DNA from: Ruegeria sp. HKCCD7303
Lineage (GTDB): Bacteria; Pseudomonadota; Alphaproteobacteria; Rhodobacterales; Rhodobacteraceae
Reading direction: 5' to 3'
Assembly (NCBI RefSeq): GCF_013111185.1
Contig: NZ_WVRE01000001.1
Coordinates: forward strand, 558,001-622,000
DNA: 64,000 nt
A program made the position numbers and the translations under genes. Below the pieces are notes generated by a model. The model did not search any database, was not told the DNA's origin, and saw only the letters and a list, made by a program, of their open reading frames with translations. This document shows positions 1-10,418 of the stretch, piece by piece. How positions within the stretch are numbered: the first letter of the stretch is position 1; each line of letters starts with the position of its first letter.

Positions 1-213
1 CTTGCCCAGTTCGATCTTGGCCTCGGTCTGGGGGTTGTCCAACGGGATTGGGGGCTCACCCAATGCCACAAGCGGCGCATCAGGGTCGGGGTCTGCCCCA
101 CCGATGCCGGCCTCAATCTCCATGCTGGTTTCCGCGATAGTCTGCGAACCAAGGACCGCAAACAGGGCAGCGGTGGCGATTGTGCCTGAAAGGTAAGACT
201 TAAGGTCTTTCAT
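1..213 (-). CDS. Cytochrome c peroxidase-like protein, N-terminal fragment (cut by window edge)
   Basis: Seventy-one codons are visible before the window ends. The protein opens with a signal peptide (MKDLKSYLSGTIATAALFAV...), then an acidic stretch, then DNPQTEAKIELGK. That last segment matches the 'x-LGKxLFFDPRLSG' lead-in of di-heme cytochrome c peroxidases and also resembles the AKAALGKRLFFDPRLSG of the gene just upstream. The start is chosen from a GAGGAG ribosome-binding site about 6 nt before the ATG. It begins 11 nt after the stop of the full-length peroxidase gene and is very likely co-transcribed with it. The heme motifs lie outside the window, so the family call is inference from the N-terminus and the neighbour. 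Confidence 0.6.
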   Translation of the reverse strand, partial: MKDLKSYLSGTIATAALFAVLGSQTIAETSMEIEAGIGGADPDPDAPLVALGEPPIPLDNPQTEAKIELGK

Positions 214-224
214 GGGTCCACTCC

Positions 225-1331
225 TCAGTTTGTTGCGTCTTGCCAGTTTTCGATCGGCGCATAGCCCGTATCGATCTCTTCGGCGACGAAGTCGGGGCCG
301 TTCAGCGGATCGCCGGACAGCGCCTTGAGGAAGGCCACCAGCTGTGCTTGCTCGGTCTCGTTCAGGTTCAGCGGTTTGATGCGCGGATCCTTGTTTTCGT
401 CGTCACCACCACCTGCGTTGTAGAAGGCCACCACATCTTCAAGCGTCGCGATCGAGCCGTTATGCATATACGGAGCTGTATAGGTCAGCTCGCGGAGCGT
501 GGGTGTCATGAAGGTGCCGAACGTGTCGGCGGTGTGGGTACGGATATACGCACCAGGATCGGCGCGCAGGTTCATGTAGTTCTCGACGCCGAGGAACTTC
601 ATCATGGTCACGAAAGTGATGTGACGTTCCGGAGTTGCCCAGATATCGGGATTGTCGCCAACGCCGATATTGTGCGGCAGGTCATCGGTGAAGCGCTCGC
701 CCGAGTGGCACGAATTACAGCCGCTCGCGTTGAACAACTCGTACCCCGCTTTGGCCTCATCCGACATCTCACCGGTGTCGAAGGGTGCCCCGCGCGAGAT
801 CAGCGTTTTTAAATATTCCGGAATCGCATTGCGGACACCGCCGTTCGAAGGCTCGCCAAAGCCGGCGGCTTCGAACATCTCGACATAGACGGGGTCCTGC
901 TTGATGCGTTCTTGCATCAGACGCATGTCCATATTCATCGAGTATGTCTCAGTGATGCTTTCGCGGGTCACGTCGTTGAGGTTGGTGCCTATGCGCCCGT
1001 CATGGAACCACGCTGCCCGCTTGGCGCTGTTGATCAGCGTGGGAACATTGCGGAAATGCAAGCTGCCGGAATAGGCATCCGACAGGGCCTGCCCGTCGGT
1101 AAACCCGTTTTCCGGCTGGTGGCAGCTGGCGCAAGACAGCTCGGTGTCGCCGGACAGGCGCGGATCAAAAAACAAACGTTTGCCAAGGGCCGCCTTGGCG
1201 GGGTCGAACTCTATGGCTTCTACCGGTCCCGGCTCATCCGCCTGGGCCTGGTGAACCGGGAACGCGACGCTCATCGTCAGCAGCGAAGCTGTCGAAAGCG
1301 CCGAGAACCATGTTCTGGCTTTGGTCATCAT
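225..1331 (-). CDS. Di-heme cytochrome c peroxidase (CCP/MauG family)
   Basis: 368 residues with an N-terminal signal peptide ending near residue 31, so the protein is periplasmic. Two heme c motifs are visible: CASCH in the N-terminal domain, just after ALGKRLFFDPRLSGDTELS, and CNSCH in the C-terminal domain. The C-terminus has the family signature TPTLRELTYTAPYMHNGS, including the Met-His pair. Family members reduce hydrogen peroxide with electrons from small cytochromes or cupredoxins; some are MauG-like oxidases instead. An NNR-type box lies 88 nt upstream of the ATG, suggesting induction under denitrifying conditions. A second, related gene follows directly. The exact electron donor and substrate cannot be read from the sequence. 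Confidence 0.88.
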   Translation of the reverse strand: MMTKARTWFSALSTASLLTMSVAFPVHQAQADEPGPVEAIEFDPAKAALGKRLFFDPRLSGDTELSCASCHQPENGFTDGQALSDAYSGSLHFRNVPTLINSAKRAAWFHDGRIGTNLNDVTRESITETYSMNMDMRLMQERIKQDPVYVEMFEAAGFGEPSNGGVRNAIPEYLKTLISRGAPFDTGEMSDEAKAGYELFNASGCNSCHSGERFTDDLPHNIGVGDNPDIWATPERHITFVTMMKFLGVENYMNLRADPGAYIRTHTADTFGTFMTPTLRELTYTAPYMHNGSIATLEDVVAFYNAGGGDDENKDPRIKPLNLNETEQAQLVAFLKALSGDPLNGPDFVAEEIDTGYAPIENWQDATN

Positions 1332-1419
1332 CTAAAAGCCCCTTTATCGCTAATCCGATCTCTCCGGGTGATTGGGGATCGGTATGGCGAACACTAAGGG
1401 TCAGTTGTTTCGTGAGAAT

Positions 1420-1433
1420 TTGACCTTTGTTAA
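1420..1433 (-). promoter_or_regulatory. NNR/DNR-type box upstream of the cytochrome c peroxidase operon
   Basis: On the minus strand the site reads TTAACAAAGGTCAA, a TTAAC-N4-GTCAA dyad. It fits the site type of Nnr/Dnr regulators of nitrite and nitric oxide reductase genes. It ends 88 nt before the peroxidase ATG at 1331. Seven similar sites lie elsewhere in this window. Confidence 0.75.
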
Positions 1434-1467
1434 GTTTTAAGAAGAGATGTTAAATTATGTTACAAAC

Positions 1468-3705
1468 TCAGGTCATCTGAGACCGGATAATTCGGGCAAG
1501 TAACTGAATTTCCAGCGGCTTTTGAACCATGATTGGGGAAGCCCCGGCAACGGACACCTCGGCATCATCGAAATAGCTGCTGATCAGAATAGCAGGCAAG
1601 TCTGACCGGATTGCGCGCACGGATTCGATCAGGTCCGTCCCCCGCAGGCCGGGCATCATCAGGTCGCTGATCAGGATGTCATAGCTTTCCGGAGCTTCAC
1701 GAAACGCCTCGCGCGCTTTCAACGGATCGGAATAAGCTTCGACACGATATCCGTATCGCGTCAGCAGCCGCCGCGTCACGTAAAGGATGTTCTCGTCATC
1801 GTCGACCAACAGGACATGTTCGTCCCCTGCCACTGCTTCGACCTCAGCCTGATCTTCGGGGCTGAGCGCGGGCATCAACGGATAGAACAAGCTGAAACAT
1901 GTGCCCTTGCCCGGTTCTGAATGCAGTTCGACACGACCATGACATTCCTCGACGCTGTTGTGCACGATGGTCAGACCCAGACCTGTGCCTTTGCCGACGG
2001 GTTTTGTGGAAAAGAAAGGTTGGAACACTTGTTGCTGCAAATCCTCAGCAATGCCAGGGCCGGTATCGCTGACGTCTAAACGGATCACCCCAATAGCGCC
2101 GTCCGGCAAATCGTCCAACGCACCCTTGTCGACCAGGCCGATACGCAACGCAACCTCACCTGGCTGATCGCCCATAGCCTCAAACGCATTGTGACACAGG
2201 TTCAGAAGGGTCTGAAAGAACAGTGTGCCATCAAAATCGGAAAAGGCGGTTTCGACCTCGATATCAAAGCGCGTCTGAACGCTAGGCGGGGCAGATACCC
2301 GGATCAGATCCAGCGCTTCTTGCGTGGCTTTGACCATATCGCCGCGACGGGGGTTGCGCGGTCTTTGTCGGGCGAAGGTCAGCATCTTGCGAACCAATGC
2401 CTGAGCCCGGCGCGCAGCGATGCGAATATGGTTGACCGAGGTCTGGATGTCGTCAATCCCTTCCGCATCCAGTTCGATCAAATCGGCGTTTCCAGTGATA
2501 CTCATCAACACGTTGTTGAAATCATGCGCGACCGAGCCTGCCAGAATACCCACAGCTTCCATCTTCTGCACTTGGGCAAATTGCTCATGCGTGCGCCGGG
2601 TTTCGGTAATGTCTTCGCCAATCCCGATATAGTGCGTGACTTTGCCGTTCTGATCGACCAGCGGGAAAATCGCAGTTGAAACCCAATAATGGCTGCCATC
2701 CTTGCTGAGATTCCGAAACACGCCATACCAGCTTTTACCACGTTGCAATTTCTGCCTTAGATCGGCGTAAACCCCCTGTCCCGAATGTCCCGATTGCAGC
2801 ATTCTGGGCGTGTGCCCATAGACCTCATCCGCCTCATATCCGCTGAGGTCAAAGAACTTGCGATTGGCATATTCTATCTTCAGCTCGGTGTCTGTGATGA
2901 TGATCGAAGCCGGACTTTGTTCGACAGCCCGCGCAAGCTTGCGCTCGGCCAGTTCCACTTGCTCGCGCAGTTCCAACTCAGCCTTCAAACGACGATTGGT
3001 CCGCAGGATGTTTGAGATCAGCAACGTGGTCAGGATGGCAATAACCCCAACCACCGCTATTAAACCGACCAGCAGAACCGAGAAGCGGCGCACCAGCTGT
3101 TCCCCTTCAGAGAACGCCTGAACCATGTCCGACAAGCTTTGATCGCGCTCGGTGATCCACAGTGCCTCCAGCGTAGAAAGCGCCGCAAGCGCGTCACTGT
3201 CGTCGACCCGCACCAAAGCATCTATTTCTTCGGCACGCAGGCCGGCTGCTATGCCCGCCTCAATCTTGGGAATATTCCCGATATATTCCAGCGCCACCCG
3301 TTCGATGCGTTGCAATGCATCCAATTCAGTCTGCGACGGCGCGGCGTTGCGGTAGGTTTCGATGGTTGTCAGAAGGTTCTGCGACTGGGATTTTAAGGTC
3401 GGCGAGTATTCTGCGTCGTGCCGCAGGACGTAGTTTTTGAAGTTGTGAATCAACCCGCCATAGCCGAAATATCCCCGGATTTCCGATATCCAATAGCCGC
3501 GAGGGGTGGTCTCGACTGAATAGCCCTGCCAGACCTTTCGCATTTCACCGATCCGGTCTGTCGTTTCGCGCGACATGTACAGGAACACCGACAGGATGAA
3601 GACCAACGCGACCCCCATGGCGATGGCCACTCCAAGCGGTGCGGCCATAGATCTTTCGGATGTTTCACCTGTGGCCGTCGCGGGAAGGCTGTGCCTGAAG
3701 ACCAT
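1468..3705 (-). CDS. Membrane-bound hybrid sensor histidine kinase with PAS and receiver domains
   Basis: 745 residues from the chosen ATG, which has GGAGGT just upstream; an in-frame start 18 codons earlier is possible. Two membrane segments (about residues 22-44 and 213-238) bracket a roughly 170-residue periplasmic sensor of no recognised family. A coiled linker and a PAS/PAC domain (PNRMLQSGHSGQG-like and HYIGIGEDITETRR segments) follow. The phospho-acceptor histidine is in GSVAHDFNNVL (about residue 393). The ATPase has DTGPGIAEDLQQQVFQPFF and KGTGLGLTIV. A C-terminal receiver has the acidic DDDEN pocket and the phospho-acceptor Asp in ISDLMMPG (about 677). No separate response-regulator gene is adjacent, so its output partner is unknown. 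The signal sensed is not evident. Confidence 0.9.
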   Translation of the reverse strand: MVFRHSLPATATGETSERSMAAPLGVAIAMGVALVFILSVFLYMSRETTDRIGEMRKVWQGYSVETTPRGYWISEIRGYFGYGGLIHNFKNYVLRHDAEYSPTLKSQSQNLLTTIETYRNAAPSQTELDALQRIERVALEYIGNIPKIEAGIAAGLRAEEIDALVRVDDSDALAALSTLEALWITERDQSLSDMVQAFSEGEQLVRRFSVLLVGLIAVVGVIAILTTLLISNILRTNRRLKAELELREQVELAERKLARAVEQSPASIIITDTELKIEYANRKFFDLSGYEADEVYGHTPRMLQSGHSGQGVYADLRQKLQRGKSWYGVFRNLSKDGSHYWVSTAIFPLVDQNGKVTHYIGIGEDITETRRTHEQFAQVQKMEAVGILAGSVAHDFNNVLMSITGNADLIELDAEGIDDIQTSVNHIRIAARRAQALVRKMLTFARQRPRNPRRGDMVKATQEALDLIRVSAPPSVQTRFDIEVETAFSDFDGTLFFQTLLNLCHNAFEAMGDQPGEVALRIGLVDKGALDDLPDGAIGVIRLDVSDTGPGIAEDLQQQVFQPFFSTKPVGKGTGLGLTIVHNSVEECHGRVELHSEPGKGTCFSLFYPLMPALSPEDQAEVEAVAGDEHVLLVDDDENILYVTRRLLTRYGYRVEAYSDPLKAREAFREAPESYDILISDLMMPGLRGTDLIESVRAIRSDLPAILISSYFDDAEVSVAGASPIMVQKPLEIQLLARIIRSQMT

Positions 3706-3820
3706 GATACCTCCGACCTGATCCTTGCAGTGTGCGTTTACCCTTGGTACCCGCTTCAAGCGAGTATTGCGAAGAGCCTATAGCGCGGCAAATCGCGCAG
3801 AAGTCGGGTTGCGGATTCTC

Positions 3821-5251
3821 TCAGACGATGCCAGCCGAATGCCAGACGTGTTTGACCGTCATGTAATTCTCAAGCCCCTCTGTTCCGCCTTCACGGCCAG
3901 AACCACTGGATTTCACACCGCCGAAAGGCGTTTCCGGCATCGACGCTTCAAGCGTGTTGATCGACAGATTTCCTACTTCAACCTCATCGATCAATCGGTC
4001 GATGTAATCCGCCCTGTTGGTAAAGGCATATCCGGCCAGACCGTAAGGGACAGAATTTGCCTGATCGATTGCCTCATCCAATGAGGCCACGGGGTTTATG
4101 ACCGCCACGGGACCAAAAGGCTCTTCCTGCATGATCCGCGCGGTATCGGGAACGTTCAACAAGACTGTAGGTTGAAAGAAATAGCCCTGATTGCCTATCG
4201 GCGCGCCTCCCGTGGCGACAGTTGCCCCTTTGGCCCGTGCATCCTCGACCAATTCGGTCAGGGCAGGCACGCGGCGTTCATTGGCCAGCGGGCCCATCTC
4301 GACCCCTGACTCCAAGCCGTTGCCGACAACTGTGGCCGCTGCCCGTTTCACAAAGTCATTGGCGTAGAGATCAAAGATGCTTTGGTGTACGAAAAAGCGG
4401 GTCGGCGACGTGCATACTTGCCCGGCGTTGCGCATTTTTCGCACCGCACCAGATGTCGCCGCCGCCTGAACATCCGTGTCTTCACAGACAATGACCGGCG
4501 CGTGGCCGCCCAACTCCATCAGCACACGCGTATCATGCTGGGCCGCAAGGGTGGTCAAATGCCGCCCAACACCTGTTGAACCGGTAAAAGCCACCAGACG
4601 CACGGGGTCTTGTGGTATCAGATATCCGGAAACTTCTGCTGGCTCCCCAAATACCAGGTTCAGAACGCCCGGAGGCAATCCCGCATCTTCAAACGCTTTG
4701 GCAATATGCAACGCCCCAGCAGGGGTTTCTTCCGCAGCCTTAAGGATCACCGAACAGCCCGAAGCCAACGCACCAGCGATTTTCCTTGCCGGTTGGCTCA
4801 TGGGGAAGTTCCACGGGGAAAATGCTGCGACAACTCCGATTGGCAGGTGATGCACCGCGAATTTGTAGCCCGGAGCCGCCGGAATGATCCGCCCATAGGT
4901 TCGCATGGCCTCACCCGCGTCCCATTCAAAAAACTCAGCGCCGCGGATCACTTCCAGCCGGGCTTGCTTCAGGGGTTTACCGTGCTCCAACGTCATTGAG
5001 TGCGCAATCGTGTCGATACGGTCCCGCATCAGGGCTGCGGCGCGCAGGATTGTATCCGCGCGTTCACGCGGAGACGTGCGGCTCCAAACGCGGAAACCTT
5101 TGACAGCCGCCTCCAACGTATCATCCAGGTCCTTTACCGATGCGCAGGGCAACCGCCCAAGCTCTTCTTCGGTTGCCGGGTTGATCACCGGGATATCGCG
5201 GTCGGTTTTTCGCCACGTGCCATCAATGAACAGTTTAAGCTCTGGATACAT
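3821..5251 (-). CDS. NAD(P)-dependent aldehyde dehydrogenase (succinate-semialdehyde dehydrogenase-like)
   Basis: 476 residues from the ATG at 5251, which follows AGAGG; a longer frame extends upstream but lacks the family's usual N-terminus. Family landmarks are all present: FSPWNFP, the cofactor loop FTGSTGVGR, the general-base Glu in MELGGHAP and the nucleophilic Cys in NAGQVCTSPTRF, then EEPFGPV near the C-terminus. The enzyme oxidises an aldehyde to its acid in the cytosol; the closest textbook family is GabD-type succinate-semialdehyde dehydrogenase, but 2-aminomuconate-semialdehyde dehydrogenase belongs to the same superfamily. The second possibility deserves attention because a 3-hydroxyanthranilate-dioxygenase-like gene lies 3 kb away in the same locus. 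It is the last gene of a minus-strand set with a LysR regulator and an aspartate-dehydrogenase-like enzyme. Confidence 0.85.
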   Translation of the reverse strand: MYPELKLFIDGTWRKTDRDIPVINPATEEELGRLPCASVKDLDDTLEAAVKGFRVWSRTSPRERADTILRAAALMRDRIDTIAHSMTLEHGKPLKQARLEVIRGAEFFEWDAGEAMRTYGRIIPAAPGYKFAVHHLPIGVVAAFSPWNFPMSQPARKIAGALASGCSVILKAAEETPAGALHIAKAFEDAGLPPGVLNLVFGEPAEVSGYLIPQDPVRLVAFTGSTGVGRHLTTLAAQHDTRVLMELGGHAPVIVCEDTDVQAAATSGAVRKMRNAGQVCTSPTRFFVHQSIFDLYANDFVKRAAATVVGNGLESGVEMGPLANERRVPALTELVEDARAKGATVATGGAPIGNQGYFFQPTVLLNVPDTARIMQEEPFGPVAVINPVASLDEAIDQANSVPYGLAGYAFTNRADYIDRLIDEVEVGNLSINTLEASMPETPFGGVKSSGSGREGGTEGLENYMTVKHVWHSAGIV

Positions 5252-5332
5252 GAAGCTAACACCTCTTTTAGCCTTGTTTTCAGATCGCTCGATGCTTCGC
5301 ATTACTTCAAGTGAATTGAACAAATACGGGTA

Positions 5333-6298
5333 TCACTTTGGCGAATAGCTGGCTTGTTTACCCTGCGCTGCCTTGTGCAGTGCCGTTTTAAACGCCCGCC
5401 CGGCAGGTGACAGATCATCGTCAGCACGAAAAGAAACACCGATCGGCCCCTGACCGAAGGGCACGTTCCAATCAACTTTGGCAAGGTGACCATGTTCGAT
5501 ATCCTGCGCAACAACCTCGGCTGGCATAAGACCAATCAGGTCGCGCGACTGCAGCAAGGCGCGGTTCGTCAGATAAGACACCGACTCGATCATGACCGGT
5601 GGCACATATTGCTGCTGCCCAACAAAGAAATGATCGACCTGACGCCGCAACGTAGTCTCTTGCGGGGGCAGTATCCAGCCAAAGGGTTTGGTTTGAGCAA
5701 ATGTTACGTCTTTGCGACGGACAAGCGGATGCTGAGGGCCAACAACCGCTAAGATTCGATCCTCGAACAGTTTTTCCTGCCGAATCTTGTCGCGATGCCG
5801 GTGTGACGGCAGACGGCCAACAACCATATCGATCTCACCCGACAGAAGTCGAGGCATCAGAACTTCGTTCGTGCCCTCGTTGATCTTGACCGCAACATTC
5901 GGACGGTCTTCCAGCAACAGTTCAATGGCTTCAGGCAACAGGCTGGTTGATGCAGCAAGCAATGTACCCACAACGACACGACCCGAGTTACCCTCGTTCA
6001 GATCATCCAATTCCTGCGCGGCATTCGAAACCTGCGCAAAGATCAGTTTGCCGTGACGGATCAGGGTCTCTCCGAAAACGGTTGGCACCACCCCACGATT
6101 GGTGCGAGTGAACAGTTTGACCTCAAAATCCAGTTCAAGATCTTGGATCATTTTGGTGGCCGCAGGTTGAGAAATGCCCAACTCTCGGGCCGCGTTTTGA
6201 ATGTTGCCATGCGCACCCACGGCAACCAGCAGACGCAGTTGACGCAGTTTCAGGCGTGTCAAAGCACGATCAACGATGCGAGAGTGACGCCCAACCAT
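5333..6298 (-). CDS. LysR-family transcriptional regulator
   Basis: 321 residues. The N-terminal winged helix-turn-helix is clear: LKLRQLRLLVAVGAHGNIQNAARELGISQPAATKMIQDLE-type sequence at about residues 15-55, with the characteristic SQPAATKMI recognition helix. A LysR substrate-binding domain (about 95-300) follows, with GRVVVGTLLAAS at its start. The gene begins 2 nt after the stop of the aspartate-dehydrogenase-like gene and reads toward the aldehyde dehydrogenase. I see no strong ribosome-binding site, so translational coupling is likely. As the only regulator in the locus it probably controls both the minus-strand set and the divergent lyase/dioxygenase/TRAP operon; the co-inducer is unknown. 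Confidence 0.88.
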   Translation of the reverse strand: MVGRHSRIVDRALTRLKLRQLRLLVAVGAHGNIQNAARELGISQPAATKMIQDLELDFEVKLFTRTNRGVVPTVFGETLIRHGKLIFAQVSNAAQELDDLNEGNSGRVVVGTLLAASTSLLPEAIELLLEDRPNVAVKINEGTNEVLMPRLLSGEIDMVVGRLPSHRHRDKIRQEKLFEDRILAVVGPQHPLVRRKDVTFAQTKPFGWILPPQETTLRRQVDHFFVGQQQYVPPVMIESVSYLTNRALLQSRDLIGLMPAEVVAQDIEHGHLAKVDWNVPFGQGPIGVSFRADDDLSPAGRAFKTALHKAAQGKQASYSPK

Positions 6299-6300
6299 GG

Positions 6301-7074
6301 TCAGAGCACAATTGGATAATTAAGCTGGTTCAGTTTGGACAGCACACTCATCGCTGCAAGCGCCGAGCTTCTTGGATTGTCAGGCAGTGCTGTGCCACTG
6401 ATCCGAAACTGAAAGGTGCCAAAATCGCCTTCAGCCTCGATCTCGTGAATGTTCTTTTGGATCGTTGGGTCTGCGATCAGACGAACTTGTGTGTCATCAA
6501 ATCCCAATCCTGCCAATGCCACGGCTGCCGCGACATTTGTATTCTTTGGGTAAGACAGCGCCGCCTCGCGGGCAGAACCCTGGAAATGGGTTTTTGCGTC
6601 ACTCAACTTGTCGAGATCCAGGCTGTGTTCGGCAAGCGATCCTTTCCACCCTGCTGGCGGCTTACGCCCAACATAGGTAACAGATGTGAGCGAACCGACA
6701 GCCGCTGCGCTCAGGCAATCCAAAGCTCCGATCGCACCACTGGCCAGATGCAAGCGCCCCCCACCCTGCCGTGCCGCGCTTTCCAACCGATCTGCGGTCT
6801 TCCGGTCCGCCAGTGCACCGACAGAAACACTGATGATGTCGATGCCTTTAGCCAGTATGAGCGGCCCCAAACCGGCCAAGGCCTCATGCCCGGCGCAATC
6901 CAAAACCATGTCGGTGCCGTCTGGCAAGTCATCAACCGAGCCAACAAATAAAGGCGTTTTTGACTCAACACGATGTGGTCTGACGAGAAACGCCACCACT
7001 TCGTGCTCATGCTTTGGTAAGGCGCGCTGAACATATTGCGCAATTGCGCCGGTTCCAATGATTGCTATTTTCAT
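6301..7074 (-). CDS. L-aspartate dehydrogenase-like NAD(P)-binding oxidoreductase
   Basis: 257 residues, close to the usual size of the NadX/AspDH family. The Rossmann fold starts at once with MKIAIIGTGAIAQYV. The middle carries HLASGAIGALD and the family segment YPKNTNVAAAVALAGLGFD, with the C-terminal strand ending LNQLNYPIVL. Family members convert L-aspartate reversibly to oxaloacetate or iminoaspartate, and some have other amino-acid substrates. Here it is not next to quinolinate-synthesis genes but is the first gene of a catabolic set, divergent from a DapA-family lyase and a 3-hydroxyanthranilate-dioxygenase-like cupin, so the real substrate may differ from aspartate. Confidence 0.78.
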   Translation of the reverse strand: MKIAIIGTGAIAQYVQRALPKHEHEVVAFLVRPHRVESKTPLFVGSVDDLPDGTDMVLDCAGHEALAGLGPLILAKGIDIISVSVGALADRKTADRLESAARQGGGRLHLASGAIGALDCLSAAAVGSLTSVTYVGRKPPAGWKGSLAEHSLDLDKLSDAKTHFQGSAREAALSYPKNTNVAAAVALAGLGFDDTQVRLIADPTIQKNIHEIEAEGDFGTFQFRISGTALPDNPRSSALAAMSVLSKLNQLNYPIVL

Positions 7075-7102
7075 ACCTGAATCCTAGACCAGCACAGAAG
7101 AA

Positions 7103-7140
7103 ATCTGAATTGGTAAGTTTGCGGTATAATTTTTTCAGAT
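7103..7140. promoter_or_regulatory. Candidate LysR operator: inverted repeat in the divergent promoter region
   Basis: ATCTGAA at 7103-7109 is matched by its reverse complement TTCAGAT at 7134-7140, in the 145-bp gap between the two divergent operons. The A+T-rich stretch TATAATTTTTT lies just inside the right arm. Position and symmetry fit an operator shared by both transcription directions, but the 24-nt spacer is longer than a classic T-N11-A LysR box. This is inference. Confidence 0.35.
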
Positions 7141-7219
7141 AACCATTTCCCCGAAATCGGGCTGGATCGACTGTCGCAGTGTGCTTTTCATGGGGCCAAA
7201 GCCACTGGGACTGCATTCT

Positions 7220-8173
7220 ATGAAATACACCAAACACGACGCAAAAGCTTATGCCCGCGAGAACATGACAGGGATCTGGGCTGCAGCATTGAACCCGTTC
7301 AATGAAGATCTGTCTCTGGATGAACCCGGGCTGCGCGCGAATATCCGGCATTGGATAGACGATCTGGACATTCAGGGCCTGTTCGTCGCCGGCAAACAGG
7401 GCGAGTTCTTTTCGATGAGCTTCGAAGAACGCAAGCGGAACTTCGAAATTGCCGTCGATGAATGCGCGGGCAAAGCCGGGGTGATTGTCTCGGTCTCGGA
7501 TCAGAACATGAATACGGCGTTGGAATTGGCCCACCATGCCCAGAACTGCGGCGCGGATTACATCGTGCTGCACGCGCCGGTTCTGAGCTTTGTGCAGGAT
7601 CGCGGTGAGGTTCTGTACCAATATTACAAGCGGTTCTGTGACGAACTGGACATCGGCATCGCCATGTGGAGCCATCCGGACAGCGGTTATCTGATGCAAC
7701 CCGAAGAATGCGCACGCATAGCGGACTTGCCGAATATCGTGGCCATCAAATACTCAGTCCCTCGTGAGATGTATGTGAAGCTGACACATATGGTCGGAGA
7801 CAAGATCCATGTCTCAACCTCAGCCGAACATGAATGGCTGGACAATATCCTGGAACTCGACTGGAAGCTCTATCTCTGTTCCTCCCCGCCTTATCAGCTG
7901 CAAAGCAAGGTCGATCAGCGGATGAACGAATACACACATTTGGCTTTTGCCGGAAAGGCGGATGAAGCGCGACGTGTGTTTGACAGCCTCAACCCTGTCC
8001 GGGATGCCATGAAACGCACGCGCCCGGCGGGTAAACCCACGGCCTTTGGAAAATACTGGCAGGAATTATTGGGTCAGGTCGGTGGCCGCGTGCGTCCGCC
8101 GATGCTGGAACTGACCGAGGCCGAAAAAACGATCATTCACAAAGCATTCGACGAATGCGGTCTTCGCGTCTGA
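7220..8173 (+). CDS. Dihydrodipicolinate synthase/N-acetylneuraminate lyase superfamily protein
   Basis: 317 residues from the ATG giving MKYTKHDAK; thirteen extra codons upstream are open but unlikely. The class I aldolase fold is recognised from FVAGKQGEFFSMSFEERKR, the counterpart of the GTTGExxxLxxxER motif, and from the Schiff-base lysine in IVAIKYSVPREM. Members condense or cleave pyruvate with an aldehyde, or dehydrate sugar acids. The GTTGE motif is altered to GKQGE, so a non-DapA substrate is expected. It is the first gene of an operon with the dioxygenase-like cupin and a TRAP transporter. A lyase or hydratase role in catabolism of the imported compound is the most likely reading. 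Confidence 0.78.
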   Translation: MKYTKHDAKAYARENMTGIWAAALNPFNEDLSLDEPGLRANIRHWIDDLDIQGLFVAGKQGEFFSMSFEERKRNFEIAVDECAGKAGVIVSVSDQNMNTALELAHHAQNCGADYIVLHAPVLSFVQDRGEVLYQYYKRFCDELDIGIAMWSHPDSGYLMQPEECARIADLPNIVAIKYSVPREMYVKLTHMVGDKIHVSTSAEHEWLDNILELDWKLYLCSSPPYQLQSKVDQRMNEYTHLAFAGKADEARRVFDSLNPVRDAMKRTRPAGKPTAFGKYWQELLGQVGGRVRPPMLELTEAEKTIIHKAFDECGLRV

Positions 8174-8222
8174 AACGGTTACGCGCCAAGCTGTATAAAG
8201 AAATCTGATAGCTAGATGCTGA

Positions 8223-9821
<1,599 letters not shown>

Positions 9822-9840
9822 CGAAAACGGCATGACGGAA

Positions 9841-9869
9841 AGGGCGCAGGTCGATCCTGCGCCCTTTTT
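9841..9869 (+). terminator. Hairpin plus T-run between dctP and dctQ (attenuating terminator)
   Basis: AGGGCGCAGG pairs with CCTGCGCCCT around a 5-nt loop (TCGAT), a perfect 10-bp stem followed by TTTTC. It lies inside the operon, so partial termination would give more DctP than permease; the structure would also protect the dctP 3' end. Confidence 0.75.
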
Positions 9870-9884
9870 CTCGGGAGAACAGCG

Positions 9885-10418
9885 ATGTTGTATCGGCTGT
9901 CGGCTGGCTTGGCGCGGGTCGAATTGTGGTGCGCTGCCTTTCTGGCGGTCTGCATAACCGTTTTGATTTTGCTGAATGTCGTCACCCGCACGGCGGGTAA
10001 CGCCCTGTTCTGGGTCGATGAACTGGCGATTTACGCGATGGTCTGGATGACCTTTCTGGGCGCGTCCGCCGCGTTGCATCATCGCAGTTCGGTGTCGATT
10101 TCCATTCTCTCCGACAATGTGCCGGATCACGCAAAACGGGTAATCCGCAAGACGGTCGATGTCGTTGTGTTCGCCTTCTCCGTCACGATGCTGTGGTTCT
10201 GTTGGCTCTGGTTTCTGCCGCTGGACATCGCGCTCAGCGGCTTTGACACCTTGGCTTTTCAAGGACAGACGTTCAATTTCATCTATGCCGAGCCGACACT
10301 GACCCTGGGCCTGCCAAAATACCTGTTCTGGCTTGTCATGTGGCTGTTTGCGCTTGGTGCAACTTTGCATTCCACCATGCACTTGCTGAGCGCCCCTACG
10401 AAGGGAACGCTAACATGA
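9885..10418 (+). CDS. dctQ: TRAP transporter small permease, DctQ family
   Basis: 177 residues with four hydrophobic segments, including an N-terminal one containing WCAAFLAVCITVLILLNVVTR-like sequence and the second with WVDELAIYAMVWMTFLGAS. The WxDELA motif and the following WMTFLGA are typical of DctQ. The start follows CGGGAGAACAGCG. It forms the membrane complex with DctM, whose start codon overlaps the dctQ stop by 4 nt (ATGA). The protein is the least conserved TRAP subunit, so substrate cannot be inferred from it. Confidence 0.88.
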   Translation: MLYRLSAGLARVELWCAAFLAVCITVLILLNVVTRTAGNALFWVDELAIYAMVWMTFLGASAALHHRSSVSISILSDNVPDHAKRVIRKTVDVVVFAFSVTMLWFCWLWFLPLDIALSGFDTLAFQGQTFNFIYAEPTLTLGLPKYLFWLVMWLFALGATLHSTMHLLSAPTKGTLT

